DNA of 9,993 nucleotides from Paludibacteraceae bacterium (GCA_017646225.1 JAGCMZ010000238.1:1-9993), one strand, 5' to 3'. Positions 1-7,094 are shown, numbered from the stretch's first letter. The notes: generated by a model not told the origin, from the letters alone. A program made the numbers and translations.

Positions 1-165
1 ACCAAAATAAACATCAACGACCGATACGCTCCGCTCATCTGCCTAGCATCGCCCCTTATCTGCTGGGGTATCCAACTACTTACAGGCTTCGCTTTGGGCT
101 ACGAATTGCTATTATTAAACGGATTCATTACCTTTGTAGGATTATTATTCATTAAAAAATCATGA
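1..165 (+). CDS. C-terminal fragment of an integral membrane protein, probably a sodium:solute symporter
   Basis: The frame is open from the first base of the window to a TGA at 163-165, giving the last 54 residues of a protein whose start lies outside. The fragment has two hydrophobic stretches (about residues 10-29 and 34-51) and a short basic tail ending IKKS, so it is the end of a polytopic inner-membrane protein. The pattern [13 protein letters not shown] followed by a GYELLLLNG segment resembles, from memory, the last helices of Bacteroidales sodium:solute symporters found next to engB, but two helices are too little to fix the family. Its stop overlaps the engB start in an ATGA arrangement, which suggests translational coupling and co-transcription. 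Confidence 0.45.
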   Translation, partial: TKININDRYAPLICLASPLICWGIQLLTGFALGYELLLLNGFITFVGLLFIKKS

Positions 166-752
166 AAATACAATCTGCCACCTTTGTACAAAGCAGCCCT
201 AGCATAAGCAAATGCCCCAGCACACACCTACCCGAGTTTGCCTTTATAGGCAGATCGAACGTAGGCAAATCGTCGCTCATAAACATGCTAACCGGGGTAA
301 AAGGATTGGCCATGACCAGTTCTAAACCTGGTAAAACCTTGCTTATCAATTACTTTTTAATTAACGAGCAATGGCACCTAGTCGATTTACCTGGTTATGG
401 TTATGCGCAAGTAGGCAAGAAAAAACGCGATACATTAGAGGGGATGATAAAAAACTACATTGACAAACGTGAACAACTTACCAACCTATTTGTATTGATT
501 GACAGCCGCCACGAACCCCAACGCATCGATACCGAATTTATCAATTGGCTGGGCGAAATAGGTGTACCTTTTTCTATTGTCTTTACCAAAGTAGACAAAT
601 TATCTAAAACCGCTTGCCTACGCAACGTTGAAACCTATAAAAAGCACCTACTACAATCGTGGGAATCGCTTCCCCCTATGTTCATCACCTCGTCCGAGAA
701 CAAAACCGGCCGCGAAGAATTGCTTGCGTACATAGAGGAGATTCTTTCGTAA
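162..752 (+). CDS. engB: Ribosome biogenesis GTPase EngB/YsxC (YihA)
   Basis: This 196-residue protein is a complete TrmE-Era-EngA-EngB-Septin-like GTPase of usual family length. The G motifs are visible in order: G1 GRSNVGKS at residues 30-37, G2 threonine in PGKT near residue 59, G3 DLPG at 75-78, G4 TKVD at 142-145 and G5 TSS at 176-178. The DLPGYGYA extension of G3 is characteristic of EngB. In other bacteria the family acts in late assembly of the 50S ribosomal subunit and is usually essential; that role is transferred here by homology. The ATG overlaps the upstream stop by four bases, so the gene is probably expressed from an upstream promoter. No hairpin terminator is visible in the 93 bases that follow. 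Confidence 0.96.
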   Translation: MKIQSATFVQSSPSISKCPSTHLPEFAFIGRSNVGKSSLINMLTGVKGLAMTSSKPGKTLLINYFLINEQWHLVDLPGYGYAQVGKKKRDTLEGMIKNYIDKREQLTNLFVLIDSRHEPQRIDTEFINWLGEIGVPFSIVFTKVDKLSKTACLRNVETYKKHLLQSWESLPPMFITSSENKTGREELLAYIEEILS

Positions 753-799
753 TGGTGAAGCGCCGAAACAAAAAATACACAAGTTTCATTTTTTTTATT

Positions 800-807
800 T
801 ATCTTTG
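800..807 (+). promoter_or_regulatory. Bacteroidetes -7 box for the MFS transporter gene
   Basis: TATCTTTG matches the Bacteroidetes -7 consensus TAnnTTTG exactly, 38 bases before the transporter ATG. No convincing TTTG -33 element sits 19-21 bases upstream. Transcription would start around 812-816 and give a leader of about 30 A/T-rich bases without a Shine-Dalgarno sequence, which is normal for this phylum. It would make the transporter a transcription unit separate from engB. Confidence 0.6.
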
Positions 808-845
808 TGAGTTAATCAGCATTTATTCACTAAAATTTAAATACT

Positions 846-2279
846 ATGTTAGAAGCACAAAAAAAGATGAAGACATGGTTCTATGCTCTTCTATCGCTTC
901 CAGCAACCGCTATGGGATTTGGCCTTTCGGTTCAAATTGCAGCATTAAGCTGGATTCTTTCGACCAAGTACGGTCTTGATATTCACGAAATTGGTATTGT
1001 TTGGGCTGCAGGTCCTATTGCAGGTATCATTGCTCAACCCATTGTAGGTGCCGTTTCAGACAAACTATGGTTTATGGGTGGTCGTCGTCGTCCTTGGGTT
1101 ATCTTGGGTGGCGTACTAACTGGTATGATGCTATTGGCCCTTCCTAACCTAGAAATTGTACAAAAAATGTTTGGCATGGGCGGAGCAGAAGGTTTGTTAG
1201 CCATTGCGGTAGCCGTTGCATTAACCTTAGACCTAGCTATTAACGTAAGTTTCAACCCTACCCGTTCGCTAGTAGCCGACTGTACCACCAAAGAACAACG
1301 TAGTTCTGGCTTTACCTGGATGCAAACCGTATCGGGTACCTTTGGTGTATTGGCTTACCTAATTTCGGTTATCTTGGGCAACGAAATCCTTATATACGTA
1401 GGTGCCGTTATTGCTGTATTGTTTACCGTTCTTCCTATCTTCTTTATTCAAGAACCTCGCGAACTAGCTAACGAAGAAGAAGGCGCTGCCGTTAAGCAAG
1501 AAAAATCGTCTATCAAAGACATGATAGAAACCATTCTTCCTCTAGCTGGTTTCCTTATTTATGGTATTTACTTTATTATCGACACCCTATTTGGTTTGGG
1601 TGTAAGTGGCAATATTTTTGGCCTAGACTACGTAGAAGTAGCTTGCGTGGGTATTCAAATCTTAGCCATTCTAGCTGTACTATTTAACGTTACTCGCAGC
1701 TCAGAAAACAACAACCAATTCCAAAAAATCTTGTTGGCTCACTCGTTTACCTGGTGGGGTGTTCAAACCATGAACGTATACATGTTCTTCTATGTATCCA
1801 ACATCATCAGTGGCATTTCTGCCGATGCTTTTGCTTCGGTTAACTCGTGGGCATTTTTGGTTCGTGACTTAATTGGCGCTCTCCTTCCTGTATTGGTATT
1901 GAACGTTATTGCACGCAAATCGGGCATGTCTAAAACCCACACCGGTTCTATTTTGCTTATGGCATTGGGTTATGCGCTTATCTACTTCTTTGGTGCAAAC
2001 ATCTACGTATTCTTTGCATCGTTGTGCTTGGTAGGTATTGGTTGGGCATCGTTGGTATCACTTCCTTTTGCTATCATGAGCGAACGCGTAGACCAAAGCA
2101 AAATGGGCTTGTACATGGGTATCTTCAACCTATCTGTTGTATTGCCTCAATTGGTTGCATCGGGCAAAATGGGCGAGATTGTTAATGCAGCAGCAGACAA
2201 ATCAATCATCTTTGCTATCTGCGCCATCTGCTTGGCCATCTCTGGTGTTCTTTGGATTGCCGTAAAAGACAAAAAATAA
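846..2279 (+). CDS. MFS sugar transporter of the GPH / SLC45-like type
   Basis: This 477-residue polytopic membrane protein has about twelve hydrophobic segments. The helix 2-3 loop carries QPIVGAVSD (residues 64-72) followed by GRRRP (79-83), the loop signature seen in the glycoside-pentoside-hexuronide and SUT/SLC45 sucrose-maltose branch of the major facilitator superfamily. A second family-like stretch, NPTRSLVADCT followed by EQRSSGF, lies at about residues 137-155. A charged loop of about 25 residues (203-227) separates the two six-helix halves. Proton-coupled uptake of a sugar is the likely role, but the substrate cannot be read from sequence and no carbohydrate enzyme is adjacent. The ATG at 846 is preferred because the leader is A/T-rich; the ATG at 867 is a possible alternative. 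Codons such as CGT, GGT and CTT are frequent, as in the L19 gene, hinting at high expression. Confidence 0.85.
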   Translation: MLEAQKKMKTWFYALLSLPATAMGFGLSVQIAALSWILSTKYGLDIHEIGIVWAAGPIAGIIAQPIVGAVSDKLWFMGGRRRPWVILGGVLTGMMLLALPNLEIVQKMFGMGGAEGLLAIAVAVALTLDLAINVSFNPTRSLVADCTTKEQRSSGFTWMQTVSGTFGVLAYLISVILGNEILIYVGAVIAVLFTVLPIFFIQEPRELANEEEGAAVKQEKSSIKDMIETILPLAGFLIYGIYFIIDTLFGLGVSGNIFGLDYVEVACVGIQILAILAVLFNVTRSSENNNQFQKILLAHSFTWWGVQTMNVYMFFYVSNIISGISADAFASVNSWAFLVRDLIGALLPVLVLNVIARKSGMSKTHTGSILLMALGYALIYFFGANIYVFFASLCLVGIGWASLVSLPFAIMSERVDQSKMGLYMGIFNLSVVLPQLVASGKMGEIVNAAADKSIIFAICAICLAISGVLWIAVKDKK

Positions 2280-2293
2280 ACATCCTATAATAC

Positions 2294-2320
2294 AGCGTAA
2301 TGTCATTTCGGCATTACGCT
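2294..2320. terminator. Hairpin downstream of the transporter gene
   Basis: AGCGTAATG (2294-2302) pairs perfectly with CATTACGCT (2312-2320), and a G-U and a C-G pair can extend the stem inward to leave a five-base loop. It is not followed by a good U-tract, so alone it may protect the transporter mRNA 3' end or assist the stronger terminator just downstream. Confidence 0.6.
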
Positions 2321-2326
2321 AAATAC

Positions 2327-2366
2327 AAAATCGAGGTATAGCTCTAAGAACTATACCTCGATTTTT
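2327..2366. terminator. Bidirectional intrinsic terminator between convergent genes
   Basis: A perfect 15-bp stem is formed by AAAATCGAGGTATAG (2327-2341) and CTATACCTCGATTTT (2351-2365) with a nine-base loop. The A-tract on one side and T-tract on the other give a U-run after the hairpin in either direction, which suits its position between the plus-strand transporter and the minus-strand decarboxylase gene. Confidence 0.88.
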
Positions 2367-2387
2367 ATATTCGGAAAGATAAATTTA

Positions 2388-3182
2388 TCAATCAAGATCG
2401 GCAGCTTTTCCTTTAAAAGAAGGTGTACGTTTTTCTAAGAAAGATTGGATGCCTTCTTTGTAATCTTGCCCTGCATATACTTTAGAACGGAAAGAGTTGA
2501 TCAACTCAAAGTTTTCGGCAGAAATACTAGCAGAAGCACGGGTTAAGATGCGGAACTGACGTTTAATCGCACTGATAGACAGAATAGAATTACGGCGTAG
2601 CGGTGCTAAGATACGTTCTTCTAGCAGTTGGTTTAGCTCTTCCATTGGAGCAATATAATTCAATAAACCTACGTTCAATGCTTCTTCTGCAGTAACGGCA
2701 TTGGCCGTAAAGAACATTTCGCGTGCTTTATTCACACCCAATTGATGAATAAAGTGCATAATACCCGATGCGTTATATGGAATACCAATTTTGGCAGGAG
2801 TAATGGCAAATGTAGCAGAATCTGCCGCAACAATCATATCGCAAGAAAGGCATAAATCGCAAGCACCACCCCATACAGTACCATTTACACAGGCAATTAC
2901 AGGAATAGGCAAGTCTTGAACTTTGCGTAGTAAACGTTCCATAGGCACATCAAAAGCCAATGGATCGAAGCCATCTTGAGGTAATTCTCTGATATCGTGA
3001 CCAGCACTCCACACACCATGACTACACTCTGCGGTAATGACCACACCTACACATTCAGCATTATATGCACCATCTAATGCTTCAATCATTTTATCGCACA
3101 AATCCTCGCTCAAACAATTTAAGCGTTTAGGATTGTTCATCTGTATAAAACAGATTTTGTCTGTTACAAAACTTTCAATCAT
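2388..3182 (-). CDS. scpB: Methylmalonyl-CoA decarboxylase, ScpB/YgfG type (crotonase fold)
   Basis: This 264-residue crotonase-superfamily protein is close in length and pattern to E. coli ScpB (YgfG, 261 residues). It shares SAGHDIRELP (residues 59-68, His62 matching catalytic His66 of YgfG), the oxyanion-hole segment VWGGA (103-107), TPAKIGIPYN with Tyr136 matching YgfG Tyr140, and a C-terminal YKEGIQSFLEKRTPSF. Retention of both His and Tyr separates it from generic enoyl-CoA hydratases, which instead use a glutamate pair. The expected reaction is decarboxylation of methylmalonyl-CoA to propionyl-CoA, the last carbon-loss step of succinate-to-propionate conversion. It is soluble and would not conserve energy as sodium ions, unlike the biotin-dependent decarboxylase. 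No mutase, epimerase or CoA-transferase gene lies next to it. It appears monocistronic. Confidence 0.88.
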   Translation of the reverse strand: MIESFVTDKICFIQMNNPKRLNCLSEDLCDKMIEALDGAYNAECVGVVITAECSHGVWSAGHDIRELPQDGFDPLAFDVPMERLLRKVQDLPIPVIACVNGTVWGGACDLCLSCDMIVAADSATFAITPAKIGIPYNASGIMHFIHQLGVNKAREMFFTANAVTAEEALNVGLLNYIAPMEELNQLLEERILAPLRRNSILSISAIKRQFRILTRASASISAENFELINSFRSKVYAGQDYKEGIQSFLEKRTPSFKGKAADLD

Positions 3183-3215
3183 AACATTTATTGTTAAAAG
3201 TCATTATTTCGCCGG

Positions 3216-3223
3216 CAAATGTA
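3216..3223 (-). promoter_or_regulatory. -7 box for the decarboxylase gene
   Basis: Read on the minus strand this is TACATTTG, an exact TAnnTTTG match, ending 33 bases before the ATG at 3182. A TTG (3248-3250 on this strand) lies somewhat too far upstream (24 bases) to be a good -33 element. Transcription would start near 3210. Confidence 0.5.
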
Positions 3224-3263
3224 TAAGAAAATACATAAACCTTTACACAATAAATAGTTATAA

Positions 3264-4049
3264 TTATTTAAATCCCCATACTGAATAGTTCACTTCCGCC
3301 TCAACTCTACTCTCTACATCGTTGGGCAAACTAGGAAAGAAATCTATTCCGGTTACTTGTTCTACCGAATCGACAGGACAGGCATAACTTTTCAGTTTTT
3401 TTCTGCCCGACACGTGATCAAAAAGCAACCCCAAGGCCTCGTATCGACCGTTGTTTTGAATTAGGAATACCTTATAAAAACCATCGGGCACTACTACTTG
3501 ATTTTCGCCTATGGTTCCTAGTGCCTTTTTGTTAACAACAGGACCGCACACAATGTACACACTGCCGTACTGATTGGCCCATTTGCGTCCACGGTCTTCA
3601 AAATCCTGCCAAACGCCTGCGTTTAAGTTATGAATTTGCGGACAAATGTTGGTAAAATAAAACGACTCGCGCATGGCGGTTTCGCTCCATTTCATATCGG
3701 CAGCAGGTGCCATATGCCCCCTGTCGTAACCCGATTTACGATAATCGCTATTTTCAGCCTGTTTACCCACCACCATGGGGTCGGGGTAAAAATGGTCGGT
3801 ACGAGGCAATTCACCTGCCACTTCTTGCGCTGTCAGTTCGTAGGCAACCCAATTGGGCAACAACCAATCGGAATTATACGACACCGTATAAGCTTCGTGC
3901 TGAATTTCTTGCGAAGTTACCGATTGGGTAAATTGCGGAATTTCTAACTGGCCAGTTGGGTACGTAGCGCGTTGACAGCTATAATGATAGCCCATCATTC
4001 CAACCAGCAAAAACAAAATCAATAATCTAATAGCTAGTTTTTTGTTCAT
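3264..4049 (-). CDS. Exported DNA/RNA non-specific endonuclease (beta-beta-alpha metal type)
   Basis: This 261-residue protein belongs to the Serratia nuclease/NucA family. The catalytic DRGH is at residues 109-112, with His112 as general base. The metal-site segment NICPQIHNLNAGVWQDFE follows at 134-151; Asn143 and Glu151 stand eight residues apart, exactly as Asn119 and Glu127 do in Serratia nuclease, so the enzyme should be active with Mg2+. Residues 5-21 form a hydrophobic signal or anchor after MNKK, placing the catalytic domain outside the cytoplasm. Cys25 follows this segment, but the preceding YHYS is not a proper lipobox, so lipidation is doubtful. It probably degrades extracellular nucleic acid for nucleotide or phosphate scavenging. 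It is transcribed divergently from the M23 peptidase operon and shares a 56-bp promoter region with it. Confidence 0.9.
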   Translation of the reverse strand: MNKKLAIRLLILFLLVGMMGYHYSCQRATYPTGQLEIPQFTQSVTSQEIQHEAYTVSYNSDWLLPNWVAYELTAQEVAGELPRTDHFYPDPMVVGKQAENSDYRKSGYDRGHMAPAADMKWSETAMRESFYFTNICPQIHNLNAGVWQDFEDRGRKWANQYGSVYIVCGPVVNKKALGTIGENQVVVPDGFYKVFLIQNNGRYEALGLLFDHVSGRKKLKSYACPVDSVEQVTGIDFFPSLPNDVESRVEAEVNYSVWGFK

Positions 4050-4057
4050 AGTGGTAG

Positions 4058-4065
4058 CAAAGATA
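4058..4065 (-). promoter_or_regulatory. -7 box for the nuclease gene (near-leaderless)
   Basis: On the minus strand this reads TATCTTTG, an exact TAnnTTTG match. Only eight bases separate its last G from the ATG at 4049, so with the usual spacing the mRNA would have almost no 5' leader. No clear -33 element is seen; its expected position overlaps the opposing -7 box at 4078-4085. Confidence 0.6.
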
Positions 4066-4077
4066 CATATTTTTTAC

Positions 4078-4085
4078 TACCTTTG
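4078..4085 (+). promoter_or_regulatory. -7 box for the M23-MerR-phosphatase operon
   Basis: TACCTTTG matches TAnnTTTG exactly and ends 20 bases before the ATG at 4106, giving a predicted leader of roughly 12-16 bases. It faces away from the nuclease promoter, with only 12 bases between the two boxes. Confidence 0.6.
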
Positions 4086-4105
4086 CACTTTACCGTTCTC
4101 AATTT

Positions 4106-5095
4106 ATGGCTTTATTTTCGTCAGAAAATCCACACTATAAATACAATCGTAAAACACTAAAATACGAACGTATAGACAATACAGTTGGCTACCACATTCG
4201 AAAATTCTTAAAAGTGGCTGCCTTGGGTATTGTTCTTGGGTTTGGTACATTCATACTCCTTATTACGTTTATTCCATCCCCCTCGCAAAAAAAACTGGCC
4301 GAAGAGAACGACCGCATCAACAGCCAATATCAATTGCTTACTAAACAATTGGACGATGCATTGGAAGTTATGACGCTGATTCAAGAACGCGACGATAATT
4401 TTTATCGCGTCATGTTACAGGCCGACTCTATTCCCACTGCACTTAGAACGGGCAATATCAAAAATTCCACCCGCTACGACCAATGGGATAATTTAAGAAC
4501 GGGCACCATTGTAAAAGAAACCACCCAAAAAATGGACTTGTTGAATAGAATGCTTTACACACAATCGCGTTCGTTCGACGAATTGGTAGAACTATCCAAA
4601 GAGCACGAAGATAGATTGCTCCACATTCCTGCTATCCAACCAGTTTCTAACAAAGACTTAAAACGTACCGCTTCGGGGTACGGCCGACGCATCGACCCCA
4701 TTTACAAAACCGTTCGTTTCCACAAGGGCATGGACTTTTCGGCCCCTACTGGTACCGATATTTTTGCTACAGCCGATGGTACTATCACCTCTATTGGATG
4801 GAAACAAGGTTACGGTAATTGCATTGTTATTAACCATGGATACGATTACGAAACCTTGTACGCACACATACATAAATTTAAAGAAGGATTGCGCCGTGGT
4901 AGCAAAGTATCGCGTGGCGATGTCATTGCTTCGGTGGGTAATACAGGTAAATCAACCGGTCCACACCTACATTACGAAGTAAAATACAAGGGTGTGCACC
5001 AAAATCCACAAAACTACTATTTCTTGGACTTAACACCCGAAGAATACGACGAAATGATTCGTATATCATCTAATAGTTCTCAAACCTTTGACTAA
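4106..5095 (+). CDS. Membrane-anchored M23 (LytM-type) peptidoglycan endopeptidase
   Basis: The 329-residue protein has a short cytoplasmic N-terminus, a single membrane helix at about residues 34-56, an extracytoplasmic coiled-coil region (about 61-100) and a C-terminal M23 domain (about 186-303). The zinc ligands are intact: His206 and Asp210 in FHKGMD, and His289 in GPHLHYEV; catalytic His254 (LYAH) and His287 are present too. This suggests an active enzyme cutting peptide cross-links in the cell wall, rather than a degenerate EnvC/NlpD-like activator. The coiled coil plus LytM layout recalls division-associated hydrolases and regulators. It is the first gene of an apparent operon; the MerR-type gene starts five bases after its stop. 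The start is supported by the -7 box 20 bases upstream and the charged N-terminus. Confidence 0.92.
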   Translation: MALFSSENPHYKYNRKTLKYERIDNTVGYHIRKFLKVAALGIVLGFGTFILLITFIPSPSQKKLAEENDRINSQYQLLTKQLDDALEVMTLIQERDDNFYRVMLQADSIPTALRTGNIKNSTRYDQWDNLRTGTIVKETTQKMDLLNRMLYTQSRSFDELVELSKEHEDRLLHIPAIQPVSNKDLKRTASGYGRRIDPIYKTVRFHKGMDFSAPTGTDIFATADGTITSIGWKQGYGNCIVINHGYDYETLYAHIHKFKEGLRRGSKVSRGDVIASVGNTGKSTGPHLHYEVKYKGVHQNPQNYYFLDLTPEEYDEMIRISSNSSQTFD

Positions 5096-5100
5096 CCTGC

Positions 5101-5451
5101 ATGCAAAACCTTACCAAACAATATTACTCCATTGGCGAGGTAGCCGATATGCTGAATGTAGCAACCTCAAAGCTGCGTTTTTGGGAAAGTAAATTTGATT
5201 TTTTACAACCCAAAACCAACGATAATGTAACTCGTTTTTATTCAAAAGACGACATCCGATTATTGCAGCTTATTACCTACTACGTAGAAGAAAAAGGTAT
5301 GACGCTAGAAGGCGCTGCTGCACAAATCAAAAAGAACAAACAAAAAGCGCAAACACAGTTCAATGTGATTGAAGAATTAGCCACTTTGCGCAAAGCATTA
5401 TACGACATCCGCACCGAAATGAATAAATTAAAAGATAACGACCATGAATAA
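5101..5451 (+). CDS. Short MerR-family DNA-binding regulator
   Basis: This 116-residue protein has a MerR winged-helix domain at residues 8-77: YYSIGEVADMLNV as the helix-turn-helix, SKLRFWES, the wing-region RFYSKDDIRLL, then a helix with KGMTLEGAAAQIKK. The remaining 35 or so residues look like a helical coiled-coil dimerisation tail without an effector-binding domain or the Cys pattern of metal sensors. Short versions of this kind are common in Bacteroidetes beside M23 peptidase genes; their targets are unknown to me. It sits between the peptidase (5-bp gap) and the phosphatase (8-bp overlap), so all three are probably co-transcribed and the last two translationally coupled. It could regulate its own operon, but no inverted-repeat operator stands out at 4050-4105. 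Confidence 0.88.
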   Translation: MQNLTKQYYSIGEVADMLNVATSKLRFWESKFDFLQPKTNDNVTRFYSKDDIRLLQLITYYVEEKGMTLEGAAAQIKKNKQKAQTQFNVIEELATLRKALYDIRTEMNKLKDNDHE

Positions 5452-6523
5452 ACAAAAATTTTCATACGCCATGCTTTCCATTGGCATGCTATTGCTGCTG
5501 TTTGGTATGTTTAGAGAAAAATATGCTTCGTCCGATTCAGCATCAGAAGCTACTCAAACCAACGTAGAGCAAGTAGGCAAAGTCAAAAACATCATCTTTA
5601 TTATAGGCGATGGCATGGGGCCTAACCAAATTAATTTGGTGGGCGATAGCGCCAATAACTTTGAACGTAGCCACAGCATTGGTTTTTCTAAAACCTACTC
5701 GGCCAGCCACCGCGTTACCGACTCGGCCGCTGGTGGAACCGCTTTGGCTTGCGGCGTTAAAACCAACAACGGTGTTTTGGGCATGAATGCCGACAGCGTA
5801 CCCGTACAATCGATTATGCAAGAACTTCGCCAAAGCGGTTTGGCAACTGGCGAGGTAGCCAGTTGCCGCATTACCCATGCGACACCAGCGGCCTTCTACG
5901 CCCATCAAGTAAACCGTGGCATGGACGCCGAAATTTTAAGCGACCTTTATAAATACGGTCCTGATGTGTTTGTAGCAGGCGGCAACAAACTATTGGTACC
6001 CGACTCGCTTACCCAAGCTGGCTATCAAGTTACCTACAGCCTTGACAGCATGGCCAACATTGCCAAAGGCAAAGTAGCTTGCATCTTGGCCGAAGAAGAC
6101 ATGCCTACCTCGCCCATGCGCGGCGATACCATTGCCCAAGGCGTTTTGCAAACCCTACGTTTGCTAGAGAAAAACGAAAAAGGTTTCTTCTTGTTTATAG
6201 AAGGTTCGCAAATTGACTGGGCTGGCCATGGCAACGAAGGCGAACGCTTGCGTGCCGAAATGAAAGACATCAACCGCGTTATTGGCGTTTGCATGGATTA
6301 CGCCGACCAACACCCCGGCACCTTGGTATTCATTACTGCCGACCACGAAACAGGCGGTTTAAGCCTTCCTAACGAAGAGCTAACCCCAACCTTCTCTACC
6401 GGCAGCCATAGCGGTGTAATGGTACCTTTCTTTGCATACGGCACCGGCGCCGACAAACTAACCGGCATCCACGAAAACACCGACTTTAAAGCGTTGCTTT
6501 TGTCGTTGATGCAAAAAAAATAA
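5444..6523 (+). CDS. Periplasmic alkaline phosphatase (PhoA family)
   Basis: The 359-residue protein carries every core PhoA motif: IGDGMG with metal ligand Asp56, TDSAAGGTA with nucleophile Ser94, [11 protein letters not shown] with His145 and Thr147, substrate-binding Arg158, [12 protein letters not shown] with Glu253, Asp258 and His262, TADHETGG with Asp300 and His301, and SHSG with His322. At the positions matching E. coli PhoA Asp153 and Lys328 it has His145 and Trp259, a variant known from other alkaline phosphatases and associated with different metal and pH preference. An N-terminal hydrophobic segment (about residues 8-22) after MNKQK exports or anchors it; no lipobox Cys is present. 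It would hydrolyse phosphate monoesters and release phosphate. Its start overlaps the MerR-type gene end by eight bases. No hairpin terminator follows; the next 40 bases are A- and pyrimidine-rich. Confidence 0.94.
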   Translation: MNKQKFSYAMLSIGMLLLLFGMFREKYASSDSASEATQTNVEQVGKVKNIIFIIGDGMGPNQINLVGDSANNFERSHSIGFSKTYSASHRVTDSAAGGTALACGVKTNNGVLGMNADSVPVQSIMQELRQSGLATGEVASCRITHATPAAFYAHQVNRGMDAEILSDLYKYGPDVFVAGGNKLLVPDSLTQAGYQVTYSLDSMANIAKGKVACILAEEDMPTSPMRGDTIAQGVLQTLRLLEKNEKGFFLFIEGSQIDWAGHGNEGERLRAEMKDINRVIGVCMDYADQHPGTLVFITADHETGGLSLPNEELTPTFSTGSHSGVMVPFFAYGTGADKLTGIHENTDFKALLLSLMQKK

Positions 6524-6563
6524 AAAAATCTCCTTTCTCCTTTTTCAGTTCTCATTTTTTTAT

Positions 6564-6571
6564 TAATTTTA
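6564..6571 (+). promoter_or_regulatory. Possible -7 box for rplS
   Basis: TAATTTTA is one base away from TAnnTTTG. It is weak alone, but the start it predicts (about 6577-6580) falls just before the first base of the structured leader at 6581. No -33 element was recognised. Confidence 0.35.
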
Positions 6572-6580
6572 CACCCGATT

Positions 6581-6627
6581 TAGCGCAATCGCTGGCAAGA
6601 CATAGAGCGACTTGTTATGTTGCGTTA
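6581..6627 (+). promoter_or_regulatory. Structured 5' leader of rplS, possible autoregulatory pseudoknot
   Basis: TAGCGCAA (6581-6588) pairs with TTGCGTTA (6620-6627) over eight base pairs including one G-U. Directly stacked inside, TCGCT (6589-6593) pairs with AGCGA (6606-6610) over a 12-base loop. CAAG in that loop (6596-6599) can pair with CTTG (6611-6614), which would make a pseudoknot. The structure ends 24 bases before the rplS ATG. Leaders bound by ribosomal proteins are common in other phyla, including L19 leaders in Firmicutes; a regulatory role here is inferred from position and fold only. Confidence 0.45.
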
Positions 6628-6651
6628 GTATTAACCCAATATTTAAAAACA

Positions 6652-7002
6652 ATGGATTTATTAAAAATTGCTGAAGCAGCATTTGCCAGCGGTAAAGAAA
6701 TGCCTACCTTCAAAAGTGGCGACACTGTTACTGTATCGTACAAAATTATCGAAGGTAACAAAGAACGTATCCAACAATACCGTGGCGTAGTTATCAAAAT
6801 TGCCGGTCATGGCAACAAAAAACGTTTTACCGTACGTAAAATTTCTGAAAACGTAGGTGTAGAAAGAATTTTCCCATTCGACTCTCCATTCATCGAGAAA
6901 GTTGAAGTTAACAAAATTGGTCGCGTTCGTCGTGCTAAATTGTACTACTTGCGTGCCCTTACTGGTAAAAAAGCTCGTATTAAAGAACAAAAAGCGAAAT
7001 AA
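6652..7002 (+). CDS. rplS: 50S ribosomal protein L19
   Basis: This 116-residue protein is a full-length bacterial L19. Recognisable family segments are [16 protein letters not shown] (about residues 20-35), the strongly conserved [10 protein letters not shown] (39-48) and the basic C-terminal [24 protein letters not shown]19 sits at the 30S-50S interface of the ribosome. Codon choice is of the highly expressed type, with CGT for Arg and GGT and GTT common. It is flanked by a structured leader and a strong terminator, so it appears to be transcribed alone. The ATG is preceded by an A-rich stretch without a Shine-Dalgarno sequence, as usual in Bacteroidetes. Confidence 0.98.
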   Translation: MDLLKIAEAAFASGKEMPTFKSGDTVTVSYKIIEGNKERIQQYRGVVIKIAGHGNKKRFTVRKISENVGVERIFPFDSPFIEKVEVNKIGRVRRAKLYYLRALTGKKARIKEQKAK

Positions 7003-7024
7003 GAGCCGCTTACCTATGAATAAC

Positions 7025-7059
7025 AAAAAAGAGGAAATCTTTCGATTTTCTCTTTTTTT
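7025..7059 (+). terminator. Intrinsic terminator of rplS
   Basis: AAAAAAGAGGAAATC (7025-7039) pairs with GATTTTCTCTTTTTT (7044-7058) over 15 positions with a single G-U and a TTTC loop. The run of seven T at 7053-7059 supplies the U-tract. It lies 22 bases after the rplS stop. Confidence 0.9.
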
Positions 7060-7094
7060 ATGCCTTTATATTTTCACTAAACGCATTTTATTGC

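Noticed and set aside
659..979. Open frame spanning the engB end and the transporter start
   Set aside because: It is a shifted-frame shadow overlapping two well-supported genes and has no recognisable domain.
3975..4049. Lipoprotein signal in the nuclease
   Set aside because: Cys25 follows a hydrophobic stretch, but the residues before it (YHYS) do not form a lipobox.
6524..6580. Terminator after the alkaline phosphatase gene
   Set aside because: The stretch is A- and pyrimidine-rich but I could not find a stem; transcription may read through or end by another mechanism.
6661..7026. Minus-strand open frame of 121 codons across rplS
   Set aside because: It is antisense to a certain ribosomal protein gene, with Phe-rich composition that comes from complementing Lys codons.
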